Positions 57,155-64,000 of a stretch of DNA of 64,000 nt are shown here, piece after piece. Where the stretch lies: assembly GCF_014396585.1 (NCBI RefSeq), contig NZ_CP060717.1:2326001-2390000 (forward strand), in the 5' to 3' direction. This DNA is from Sphingomonas rhizophila (GTDB lineage: Bacteria; Pseudomonadota; Alphaproteobacteria; Sphingomonadales; Sphingomonadaceae). The notes under the pieces were generated by a model. That model saw only the letters and a list, made by a program, of their open reading frames with translations, did not search any database and was not told where the DNA came from. How positions within the stretch are numbered: the first letter of the stretch is position 1; each line of letters begins with the position of its first letter. The translations under genes and the position numbers were made by a program.

Positions 57155-57796
57155 TTGATCAACAATCGTCAGGGCGGCCGCCGTCGCGGTCGCGGTGGAC
57201 AGCGTCCCCAAGGAATGCCCGGCAACAGCGGCGGAAACGCGCGCGACAATCGCCAGCGGGGCAATGCGGCGCAGCTGCTCGAAAAATACAAGAGCATGGC
57301 GCGCGATGCACAGCTGGCCGGCGACCGGGTCCAGACCGAATATTTTCTACAGTTCGCCGACCATTATTTCCGCGTTCTCGAAGAAAGCCGCTCCCGGTAC
57401 GAAGAGCAGCAAGGTCAACGTCGCGGTCGCAATCGCGACGACGAGGATGAGGACGACGGCGAAGACTTGATGGTCGACGCCGAGGGTGACGACAGTGACG
57501 AGGGCGAGGAAGAAGTCCGCCAGCCGCGCCGCGATCGCAACCGGAACCAGGACCGTCAGCCGCGCGGTGAACGCGACGATCGTCCTGAGCGGGGAGAGCG
57601 CAGCGAACGTCCGCGCCGCCAGCGTCCGGTGGCCGACAATGAGGAAGGCGATGAACGGATCTCGCTCGGCGTCCTTCCCCCGGCAATCGCGGTCGACGAC
57701 GGCAACGCCGATGTGGCCGAAGCTGCGCCGGCGCCGCGCCGCCGTGCCCGCAAGCCGCGTGACGAAAGCGGCGAGGACATGGCCCCGGCGGCTTGA
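57155..57796 (+). CDS. DUF4167 domain protein
   Basis: A 213-residue protein. The N-terminus INNRQGGRRRGRGGQRPQGM is basic and glycine-rich. The DUF4167 core follows at about residues 30-78: RDNRQRGNAAQLLEKYKSMA, RDAQLAGDRVQTEYFLQFAD and HYFRVLEESRSR. The rest is disordered, alternating acidic (DDEDEDDGEDLM) and Arg-rich blocks. The core resembles a nucleic-acid-associated helical hairpin; the function is unknown. The gene follows prmC in many alphaproteobacteria. It starts at TTG because this gives the family N-terminus. A strong terminator follows. Confidence 0.85.
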   Translation: MINNRQGGRRRGRGGQRPQGMPGNSGGNARDNRQRGNAAQLLEKYKSMARDAQLAGDRVQTEYFLQFADHYFRVLEESRSRYEEQQGQRRGRNRDDEDEDDGEDLMVDAEGDDSDEGEEEVRQPRRDRNRNQDRQPRGERDDRPERGERSERPRRQRPVADNEEGDERISLGVLPPAIAVDDGNADVAEAAPAPRRRARKPRDESGEDMAPAA

Positions 57797-57819
57797 ACGA
57801 AAAGACGCGTGATCAATCG

Positions 57820-57848
57820 GGGCGGCGGAGAAATCTGCCGCCCTTTTT
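57820..57848 (+). terminator. Rho-independent terminator after the DUF4167 gene
   Basis: GGGCGGCGGA (57820-57829) pairs with TCTGCCGCCC (57834-57843) with one G-T wobble around a 4-base loop, followed by TTTTT. It lies 24 bases after the stop codon. Confidence 0.9.
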
Positions 57849-57861
57849 GTTAGCCCGGCCG

Positions 57862-57890
57862 CTGTCACGCGATTGAAACACGTCCGTCAT
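57862..57890 (+). promoter_or_regulatory. Candidate Pho box upstream of the PstS-like gene
   Basis: Three 7-base units spaced by exactly 4 bases, CTGTCAC (57862-57868), TTGAAAC (57873-57879) and CCGTCAT (57884-57890), give the 11-base direct-repeat period of PhoB binding sites. The first and third match the CTGTCAT consensus well; the middle is weak. It lies about 75 bases before a phosphate-binding protein gene, which fits phosphate control. Confidence 0.5.
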
Positions 57891-57962
57891 GTTCGAGTCC
57901 CCTCGCCTTCCTATTGAGGTCGGGCCGGCGGGGAGAGCACCCCGCCCAAGGGGATTTGAACC

Positions 57963-58997
57963 ATGACCGTGAAGACTTACGCCATCGCCGCGAGTGCGGC
58001 CGTGGCGCTTGCCATACCCGCAACCGCCGATGCCCGCTCGATGCGCGCTGTTGGCTCATCGACCGTCTATCCGTTCGCGAAGATGGTGGCCGAGCGCGTC
58101 GCGCGAGCCAATCCGCGTCTCGGCACGCCGATTATCGAATCGACCGGCACTGGCGGTGGACTGAAGCTCTTTTGTGCCGGCGTCGGCGAGCGATTCCCGG
58201 ACATCGCGAATGCATCGCGCCGGATGAAGTCGTCGGAAGCCAAGCAATGTGCTGGCAACGGCGTGAAGCAGGTCACGGAAATCCAGGTCGGCCTCGATGG
58301 CGTCGCGCTCGGCACGGGCAAGGGGACACCGATCACCGGCATCACGCAGCGCGACCTCTATCTTGCCATTGCGAAGACGCCGTTCGGCAAGCCGAACAAG
58401 GCGCGCACCTGGAAGGACGTCAACGCCCGCCTGCCCGCGATTCCGATCCGCGTCTACGGTCCGCCGTCGACGTCGGGCACCCGTGACGCGCTCGGAGAGT
58501 TGCTGATGACCCCGCCGTGCGAAGCCAACCCGGCGATGGCCGCGATGAAGAAGGCCGACGAGGCCAAGTTCAAGGCGATCTGCACCGGCGTTCGCACCGA
58601 CGGCGCCTACATCGAGACCGGCGAGAACGATAACCTCATCGTCCAGAAGCTCGAAGCCAACCGCGGCACGGTCGGGATTTTCGGCTACAGCTATCTCGAA
58701 GAGAACCTGAATCGGCTGAAGGGACTTCAGATCAACGGCGTCACGCCGTCGTACCAGACGATCAGCTCGTTCAAGTATCCGGGAGCGCGTCCGCTCTACA
58801 TCTACGTCAAGAACGCCCATGTCGGCGCCATTCCGGCCATCCGCGCCTTCGTCGCCGAATTCACCAAGGAAAGCGCCTTCGGACCGCGCGGCTACTTGCT
58901 GTCGGGCGGCCTCGTCGCCGCGCCGAATAATGTCCGCGCGCGATCGCAGCAGAACGCGCGCACGCTCGCACCGCTGAATTTCGGCGCACTCAAATAA
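57963..58997 (+). CDS. PstS-like phosphate-binding periplasmic protein
   Basis: A 344-residue exported substrate-binding protein. The signal peptide KTYAIAASAAVALAIPATAD precedes the PstS-like fold: MRAVGSSTVYPFAKMVAERV, ESTGTGGGLKLFCAGVGERF (phosphate loop), FPDIANASRRM, then PPSTSGTRDALGELLMTPPC and FGYSYLEENLNRLKGLQING. The two segments with G-S-S-T and T-S-G-T-R usually coordinate phosphate. The variant with two cysteine pairs (CAGVGERF...KQCAG and PPCEA...AICTG) is the long sphingomonad form. No pstCAB genes follow; a porin gene does. Likely induced in phosphate limitation through the upstream repeat. Confidence 0.88.
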   Translation: MTVKTYAIAASAAVALAIPATADARSMRAVGSSTVYPFAKMVAERVARANPRLGTPIIESTGTGGGLKLFCAGVGERFPDIANASRRMKSSEAKQCAGNGVKQVTEIQVGLDGVALGTGKGTPITGITQRDLYLAIAKTPFGKPNKARTWKDVNARLPAIPIRVYGPPSTSGTRDALGELLMTPPCEANPAMAAMKKADEAKFKAICTGVRTDGAYIETGENDNLIVQKLEANRGTVGIFGYSYLEENLNRLKGLQINGVTPSYQTISSFKYPGARPLYIYVKNAHVGAIPAIRAFVAEFTKESAFGPRGYLLSGGLVAAPNNVRARSQQNARTLAPLNFGALK

Positions 58998-59010
58998 GCA
59001 AACGACCGGG

Positions 59011-59032
59011 GCCGGCCCGTTCGCGGGCCGGC
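59011..59032 (+). repeat. UUCG-capped hairpin between the PstS-like and porin genes
   Basis: GCCGGCCCG (59011-59019) and CGGGCCGGC (59024-59032) form a perfect 9-base-pair stem with a TTCG loop, a very stable RNA tetraloop. No T-run follows. It lies in the 49-base gap and could protect the pstS-like message and set a ratio between the two genes. Confidence 0.65.
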
Positions 59033-59046
59033 GGGGAAAAGGAACG

Positions 59047-60585
59047 ATGATGAATACCAAGACTCTGATGGCCGCCCTGCTCGCGGGGAGCGCCCTTGTG
59101 ATGGCAACGCCGGCGATGGCGCAGGATGCAGCCACCGCTCAGGAAAGCGAAACGCCGGACGCGTCGGACGCGACTGCCGATGCCGCGATCGCTGCCGCCG
59201 CACCGGTGGATGATGCGCAGGCGAAGATCGAATTGCTCCAGGCGCAGGTTGAAGCGCTTCAGGAATCGATCGCGCAGATCCAGTCGGGCATGGTCAAGTC
59301 CACGCCGAGTTGGAAGGGCGCGCCGGAGTTCGCCGACAAGGATTCCGGCTTCACGTTCAAGCCGAAGGGCTTCATGCAGTTCGATGCCGGCGTCGTCGGT
59401 TATCCGAACGGCGACGAACTGCGCGGCACCGTGGGCGGCCTCAATTATAACAATCTCGGCTTCAACACGCGCGCCCGACGGATCGTATTCGGCGCCGAAG
59501 GCAGCCTTCCGGGCGGCTTCAAGTACAAGGCGGAGTTCAACTTCGCCCAAGGCGGCGTGGATTATGAGGACATCACCCTCAGCTACGACTTCAAGGAAAG
59601 CCCGCTGACCATCACGGTCGGTAACTTCTACCCGTACAGCAGCCTCGAGACGATGACCTCGTCGCGCCTCGGTTCGATGCTGGAACGCGCCAGCTTCACC
59701 GACGCGTTCAACTACAACCGCCGCCTGGGCGTCGGCCTCAGCCTGGCCGACAAGAAGGCCGACAAGTACACGCTGTCGCTCGGCCTGTTCAGCCAGCCGA
59801 TCAACGACAGCAGCTTCACCCGCACGGGTTGGGAAGTGTCGGCGCGCGGCACCTATTCGCCGCAGTTCGCGGGCGGCATGCTTCACCTCGGGGCAAGCGC
59901 GCACAAGCGGCAGAACAACCGCGAATCGCAAGGCGCCCAGTATCGCAGCCGCCCGCTGACGCAGGTCACCGACCAGCGCTTCATCGATACCGGCACCATT
60001 GCGGCGAAGGGCGATACCAGCGTCGGCGTCGAGCTCGGCGGCATCTTCAAGTCGTTCCACTTCGCCGCCGAGGCGCAGAAGCTGTGGGTCGACAAGACCT
60101 ATGACGCGACCGACTTTGTCCCGCTCGACCCGGAGAGCAACGCGACGCCAAACGGCACGCGCTACGATGGCGATCCCAGCTTCACCGGCGGCTATGCGGA
60201 AGTGGGCTTCTACCTGACCGGCGAATCCCGCGGCTACAAGGGCGGCAAATGGGACCGCACCAAGGTGCTGAAGCCGTTCGACAAGGGCGGCTGGGGCGCG
60301 ATCCAAGTCAATGCCCGCCTCGATTATATGGACCTGACCGATCGCGTCGCCGACAGCGCGACCGTCGCGGCGCCATACTTCGTCAATGGCGGCAAGCAGC
60401 TCGGCTACCAGGCGAGCATCATCTGGAACCCGATGGACTATCTGCGTTTCATGGCCCAGGTCGGCCGCACCGACATCACCGGCGGTCCCCGCGCGGCGAC
60501 GGTCGATCCGACCAGCACCGACCCGGTCAACGAACGTAAGTATCATTCGACTTCGGCCGCCGTCCGCGCCCAGCTCGAGTTCTAA
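59047..60585 (+). CDS. Phosphate-selective porin, OprO/OprP family
   Basis: A 512-residue outer-membrane porin. The signal peptide ends at about residue 26 (ATPAMAQ). A short coiled coil follows (DDAQAKIELLQAQVEALQES), which trimerises such porins, then the barrel: KGFMQFDAGVVGYPNGDELR, NTRARRIVFGAEGSLPGGFK, VGNFYPYSSLETMTSSRLGS, ending VRAQLEF with the terminal phenylalanine needed for barrel insertion. OprO/OprP porins pass polyphosphate or phosphate; here the pairing with a PstS-like gene and a Pho-box-like site supports that role. GGAAAAGGAACG precedes the ATG. Confidence 0.9.
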   Translation: MMNTKTLMAALLAGSALVMATPAMAQDAATAQESETPDASDATADAAIAAAAPVDDAQAKIELLQAQVEALQESIAQIQSGMVKSTPSWKGAPEFADKDSGFTFKPKGFMQFDAGVVGYPNGDELRGTVGGLNYNNLGFNTRARRIVFGAEGSLPGGFKYKAEFNFAQGGVDYEDITLSYDFKESPLTITVGNFYPYSSLETMTSSRLGSMLERASFTDAFNYNRRLGVGLSLADKKADKYTLSLGLFSQPINDSSFTRTGWEVSARGTYSPQFAGGMLHLGASAHKRQNNRESQGAQYRSRPLTQVTDQRFIDTGTIAAKGDTSVGVELGGIFKSFHFAAEAQKLWVDKTYDATDFVPLDPESNATPNGTRYDGDPSFTGGYAEVGFYLTGESRGYKGGKWDRTKVLKPFDKGGWGAIQVNARLDYMDLTDRVADSATVAAPYFVNGGKQLGYQASIIWNPMDYLRFMAQVGRTDITGGPRAATVDPTSTDPVNERKYHSTSAAVRAQLEF

Positions 60586-60605
60586 TTGTAGCGTCGTTGC
60601 GTAGG

Positions 60606-60634
60606 AAGGGGCTCCGCTTCGGCGGGGCCCTTTT
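60606..60634 (+). terminator. Rho-independent terminator after the porin gene
   Basis: AAGGGGCTCCGC (60606-60617) pairs with GCGGGGCCCTTT (60622-60633), with two G-T wobbles, around a TTCG loop. The right arm runs into TTTT. It closes the PstS-porin unit. Confidence 0.92.
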
Positions 60635-60652
60635 CGTTATGCCGCCGTTCAC

Positions 60653-60685
60653 TTGACAATGCGTAACAATGTATCATCGTACGCA
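60653..60685 (+). promoter_or_regulatory. Promoter with inverted repeat upstream of the DUF4139 pair
   Basis: A perfect -35 element TTGACA lies at 60653-60658. Directly behind it, TGCGTA (60660-60665) and TACGCA (60680-60685) form an inverted repeat over the spacer and -10 region (ATCGTA at 60676-60681 is 17 bases from the -35). The AT-rich stretch ACAATGTATCATCGT lies between the arms. An operator for an unknown repressor is likely. The ribosome-binding site GGGAGGG follows before the ATG at 60706. Confidence 0.5.
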
Positions 60686-60705
60686 AAGTTGTAGGGAGGG
60701 TTGCG

Positions 60706-62118
60706 ATGCGTCTCGTTTGTGCCGGCCTGCTGGCCGCTGTTTCCTCGCCACTGTTCGCGCAAGGAATCATCCCGGTCCTTCCCACTGGCAAGAGCGCGCA
60801 GGGCGACGTCGCCGTCACCATCTACAACGAGGACCGCGCGTTGGTGCAGGACCGGCGGGAACTGACACTGTCGACCGGGCGGGTCCGTCAGGAATTCCCT
60901 GACGTCTCGGCGAGGATCCGGCCGGAAACGGTGACGCTGACGGGCAACGGCATCGGCATCGTCGAGCAGAATTTCGATTTCGACCTGCTGACGCCCTCGG
61001 CGTTAATGCAGAAGGCGGTCGGCGAGACCGTCACCCTGGTGCGGACCAATCCCGCCACCGGCGCGGAGACCCGGGAGCGAGCGCTGGTGCTCGCCGCCAA
61101 TGGCGGTGTGGTGGTCAAGATCGGCGATCGCATCGAGGTCTTGCGTGACGACGGCCTGCCGACGCGCGTCGTCTTCGACCGCGTGCCCGACAATCTTCGC
61201 GCCCGCCCGACGCTCTCGGTGACCCTGGAGGCAAGCCGTGGCGGCCGCCAGCCGGTGACACTCAATTACCTGACGTCGGGTCTCGGCTGGTCGGCCGACT
61301 ACGTCGCCCTGTTCGACGAGCCCAACAAGAAGATGGACATCCAAGGGTGGATCACGCTGACCAATAATAGCGGGACGACCTTCGAGAACGCCCGCACTTT
61401 GCTGGTTGCCGGGAACGAACCCAACCAGAGCCGCAGCTATTACAGGCCGCCACCGCCGCCGCCGGGCGGGATGGTTCGCGCCGGTACGGAGAGCGCCAAT
61501 CGCGAGCGGTTGGGCGGTTTCTATCTCTATCCGCTGCCGGAACGGACGACGATCGCCAATCGCCAGACCAAGCAGGTCAGCTTCCTCGACGTCCACAACG
61601 CTGCCGCGGCGCGCGGCTATGAGTATCGCAACGCCTGGCTCGGCTCGACAGAAGAGCCGCAAAGCGTCAACTCGGTCTTGCGCTTCTCAAGCTCGCGGAA
61701 CGCCGGACTCGGCGATGCGCTGCCGGCGGGGACGGTTCGGGTCTACCAGCGCGATGCACGCGGCAATCCGCAGTTCGTCGGCGAGCACCAGATTGGTCAC
61801 ACGCCGATGGGATCGGACTTGTCGCTGGCAACCGGCGAAGCCTTCGACGTCAAGGTGAAGCCGATTGTCGAGGAGCGCACCCGGCTCGGCAATCCCAACA
61901 ATTATCGCTGGCGAACGCGGATGCGTTACACGCTCAGCAACGCCGGTCCGCAGCCGGTGACCGTCGACCTGGTCCAGTCGGGACTTTGGGGCGACGTCCG
62001 GATCACCAGCGAGAGCATCAAGAGCGAACGCATGACCGCCGACGATGCCCGCTGGCGGGTCATCGTCCCGGCCAATGGCGAGACGGTCGTCACCGCCACT
62101 TTCGATACGCGTTACTAA
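60706..62118 (+). CDS. DUF4139 domain protein, exported (first of two)
   Basis: A 470-residue exported protein. The signal peptide LVCAGLLAAVSSPLFAQ is followed by an N-terminal beta domain (DVAVTIYNEDRALVQDRREL, RIRPETVTLTGNGIGIVEQN) and LTPSALMQKAVGETVTLVRT. The DUF4139 part has LNYLTSGLGWSADYVALFDE (conserved W-x-A/x-Y), GWITLTNNSGTTFENARTLL, a proline run before GGMVRAGTE, then LYPLPERTTIANRQTKQVSF and the C-terminal ADDARWRVIVPANGETVVTA. Family members are surface or secreted proteins of unknown function. It lies 13 bases before a second DUF4139 gene. Confidence 0.85.
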   Translation: MRLVCAGLLAAVSSPLFAQGIIPVLPTGKSAQGDVAVTIYNEDRALVQDRRELTLSTGRVRQEFPDVSARIRPETVTLTGNGIGIVEQNFDFDLLTPSALMQKAVGETVTLVRTNPATGAETRERALVLAANGGVVVKIGDRIEVLRDDGLPTRVVFDRVPDNLRARPTLSVTLEASRGGRQPVTLNYLTSGLGWSADYVALFDEPNKKMDIQGWITLTNNSGTTFENARTLLVAGNEPNQSRSYYRPPPPPPGGMVRAGTESANRERLGGFYLYPLPERTTIANRQTKQVSFLDVHNAAAARGYEYRNAWLGSTEEPQSVNSVLRFSSSRNAGLGDALPAGTVRVYQRDARGNPQFVGEHQIGHTPMGSDLSLATGEAFDVKVKPIVEERTRLGNPNNYRWRTRMRYTLSNAGPQPVTVDLVQSGLWGDVRITSESIKSERMTADDARWRVIVPANGETVVTATFDTRY

Positions 62119-62131
62119 AGGCCCGGTAGCG

Positions 62132-63660
62132 ATGCAGCGCGCCCGCGCTCTCACTGGATTGCTCGCACTTACCGTGGCGCAAACCGCGACGGCGCAGGCG
62201 ATCGTGTCGTCACCGCGCCCCGACAAGGTGGCGATCACCGTCTATCGATCGGAAGGTTCGACCCTCAATCTCAACTGGCTGCAAGGCTTTGCCATGGTCA
62301 GCGAGTCGCGGCGGGTGTCGTTGCCGGCCGGTGAGGTCGATCTTCGCTTCGAAGGGGTTACCGCCGGGATCATCCCGCAAAGCGCCATCGTGACGGGCCT
62401 GGGCAATTCGCTGGTCGAAAAGAATCGCGACGCGATGCTGCTGTCGCCCGGAACCCTGATTGCGTCGCTGCTAGGGCAGCGGGTGCATCTCAAACGGACC
62501 AACAAGGCGACGGGCAAGGTCGTCGAGCAGGATGTGGTGCTGCGCTCGGGGCCGAATGGTGTCGTCCTGCAGACGGCGGAGGGGTTCGAAGCGCTGCGCT
62601 GCTCGGGGATGAACGAAACGATCCGTGCTGCCGAAGTTCCGCCGATCCTCTCGCCCCGTCCGACCCTGTCGAGCCGGCTGCGGTTGGCGCGTCCAATCGA
62701 TGCGACGGTCACGTTGACCTACCTGACCAACAACTTCGACTGGCGAGCGCATTATGTCGGGACGCTGGCACCCGACGGCCGGAGCATGTCGCTGTTCGCC
62801 TGGCTGACCATGGCCAACGGTGACGACACCAGCCTGGCCGGTGCTGAGGCGATGGCGGTCGCCGGTCGGTTGAACCGGGAACGTGTCGATGTTCCCGATC
62901 CCGAGGTTCGGCCGATCACGCTCGATTGCTGGCCGAGCGGTACCACCAGCGACATCGACGAGGACGAGTCCTACGATTATCCGCCGCCGCCTGCGCCGCC
63001 ACCCCCGCCGATGGCGCCTTCCCCGCGGTCGCGCGGATGGCGGAGAGTATCGTGGTGACCGGGTCACGGGTGATGGCGGTGCGTGAAGCGCTGGGCGACC
63101 TCAAGCTGTACCGGATTCCGATCCCGGTGACCGTCGCGGCGAACTCGCAGAAGCAGGTGGCGCTGCTCGAGCAACCCGCCGCCCGGTTCCGCGAGGTGGC
63201 CCGCTTCGACGTGGGCGTGGACAATTCGATAAAGACGCCCGGGACCGCGCTCCGCGTGCTTCTCTTCGAAAATCGGAAGGAGGCTGGTCTTGGTCTCCCG
63301 CTACCGGCCGGTCGTTTCACTCTATTCACCGAGCGCGCGGGGAAGCCGTTCCTGCTGGGCGAGGGAAACATGACCGACCGTGCCGTCGGGGAGCGGATCG
63401 AATTGCCGGTCGACCAACCGTCGACCGTGCGAATGACGCAGCGTCAGCTGGCGACCGAGGGAAAGATTCGGAATGCCGAGATCGTGCTGACTAACGATTC
63501 GCCGCTGGCCACGCCGGTAGAGGTCCGTTTCTATCCCGGGCAGAAGGTGCAGCCGAGGGGCGGCCGTGTGACCACGATCGATGGACGGCCGGTGTGGACA
63601 GTCACCCTGCCGGGCAACAGCAGTCGGACGCTCCGTTACCGCTGGCGCGAATTGGACTAG
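62132..63660 (+). CDS. DUF4139 domain protein, exported (second of two; frameshifted)
   Basis: A protein of about 509 residues after repair. The signal peptide TGLLALTVAQTATAQAI is followed by VAITVYRSEGSTLNLNWLQG and VDLRFEGVTAGIIPQSAIVT. Then come LTYLTNNFDWRAHYVGTLAP and GRSMSLFAWLTMANGDDTSL, matching the first protein. A proline-rich linker (PPPPAPPPPPMAPSP, about residues 285-300) follows, where CCCC 63021-63024 must be five C to continue. Directly behind it is AESIVVTGSRVMA, like a TonB box, then LYRIPIPVTVAANSQKQVAL and the C-terminal PVWTVTLPGNSSRTLRYRWR. Its sequence is only distantly related to copy one. Role unknown. Confidence 0.8.
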
Positions 63661-64000
63661 GCTTCGTCGACCGGACGGGGCCTTGCCTCGCCGTCGATCG
63701 CGACGAACGTGAAGACCCCCTCGGTCACCTTGACCTCGGTCTCGCCGCGATCGCGGCTCGCAATGACCTCGATCTTGATGCGCATCGACGTGCGGCCGAC
63801 GTGGGCAACCTCGGCGTAGACCGAGATGATGTCGCGCAAGTGGATCGGGGCGATGAATTCCATTCCCTCGATCGCGACCGTCGCGACCGATCCGCGGGCG
63901 CGCCGCGACGCGACGATGCCGGCGGCGATGTCCATCTGGCTGAGCACCCAGCCGCCGAAGATATGGCCGTTGGCGTTGATGTCGGTCGGGCCGGGGACGA
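63657..64000 (-). CDS. Acyl-CoA thioesterase, YciA-type hotdog fold (N-terminus beyond window)
   Basis: The visible 114 residues are the C-terminal and central part of a hotdog-fold thioesterase. They show DINANGHIFGGWVLSQMD with the catalytic aspartate, IAGIVASRR, VATVAIEGMEFIAPIHLRDI, then ISVYAEVAHVGRTSMRIKIE and EGVFTFVAIDGEARPRP. This matches the YciA/cytosolic acyl-CoA hydrolase pattern. The first few residues are outside the window, as the open frame runs to 64000. It hydrolyses acyl-CoA to free acid and CoA. It is convergent with the second DUF4139 gene on a shared CTAG. Confidence 0.9.
   Translation of the reverse strand, partial: VPGPTDINANGHIFGGWVLSQMDIAAGIVASRRARGSVATVAIEGMEFIAPIHLRDIISVYAEVAHVGRTSMRIKIEVIASRDRGETEVKVTEGVFTFVAIDGEARPRPVDEA

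Overview
The window is about two-thirds G+C and looks like an alphaproteobacterial chromosome, most likely from the Sphingomonadaceae (Sphingomonas and relatives). Pointers are a COQ9-family gene, the ubiquinol-cytochrome c chaperone/DUF177 pair, the prfA-prmC-DUF4167 order, divK beside rpmG and a DUF3572 gene, the lptC-lptA-lptB-rpoN run, two sphingomonad-type TonB-dependent receptors carrying VVVTG/VVVTA boxes, and an SPFH/Arc-like gene pair. No rRNA, tRNA, CRISPR array, phage or insertion sequence was found. Gene density is very high, and no gene-free stretch exceeds 300 bases. The longest are 56891-57154, 28958-29200 and 18146-18346.

Layout. 1-5340: end of a drug/metabolite exporter, COQ9, feoAB ferrous iron uptake, ssb, a respiratory-complex chaperone with a DUF177 gene, and bamE. 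5394-12606: tryptophan 2,3-dioxygenase with a coupled PLP enzyme, then a divergent TetR regulator facing a TonB receptor-hydrolase-MFS set of unknown substrate. 12698-21429: a repeat-containing secreted protein, a fasciclin lipoprotein, dnaN, a YciB-like membrane protein, recF, a DEAD-box helicase and an S41 peptidase. 21581-30654: gyrB, an EEP-family hydrolase, rpoN, lptBAC, an RNase D, a double cold-shock protein and an acetyltransferase. 30651-33615: an ATP-dependent ligase directly joined to a UV-damage endonuclease. 33692-39195: rpmG, divK and a chain of small metabolic genes. 39177-48529: asparaginase, the SPFH operon, an S1/P1 nuclease, ispG, a retropepsin-like protease, exporters and an amidase. 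48630-57796: a second, unusual TonB receptor, ppa, an M61 peptidase, hisS-prfA-prmC and DUF4167. 57963-64000: a PstS-like protein and a phosphate-type porin behind a possible Pho box, two tandem DUF4139 proteins, and the end of an acyl-CoA thioesterase.

The most important caveat is sequence quality. Thirteen genes are split by 14 frameshifts. Every one is repaired by adding a single G or C, in nearly all cases to an existing G or C run (for example a run of 5 C that must be 6 in hisS). Essential genes (hisS, recF, divK, prmC) are affected exactly like accessory ones. The simplest reading is systematic homopolymer under-calling, not gene decay. Coordinates for these genes are given for the repaired reading frame.

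The best candidates for undescribed biology are the tandem DUF4139 pair, one copy of which carries a TonB-box-like motif; the TonB receptor that lacks a normal barrel end; the fusion of a soluble domain to a YciB-like membrane domain; the secreted protein with a threefold YRY-DG-IY-VD repeat; and the uvsE-ligase unit. An unusual layout feature is that six convergent gene pairs share a CTAG in which both strands read a stop codon.
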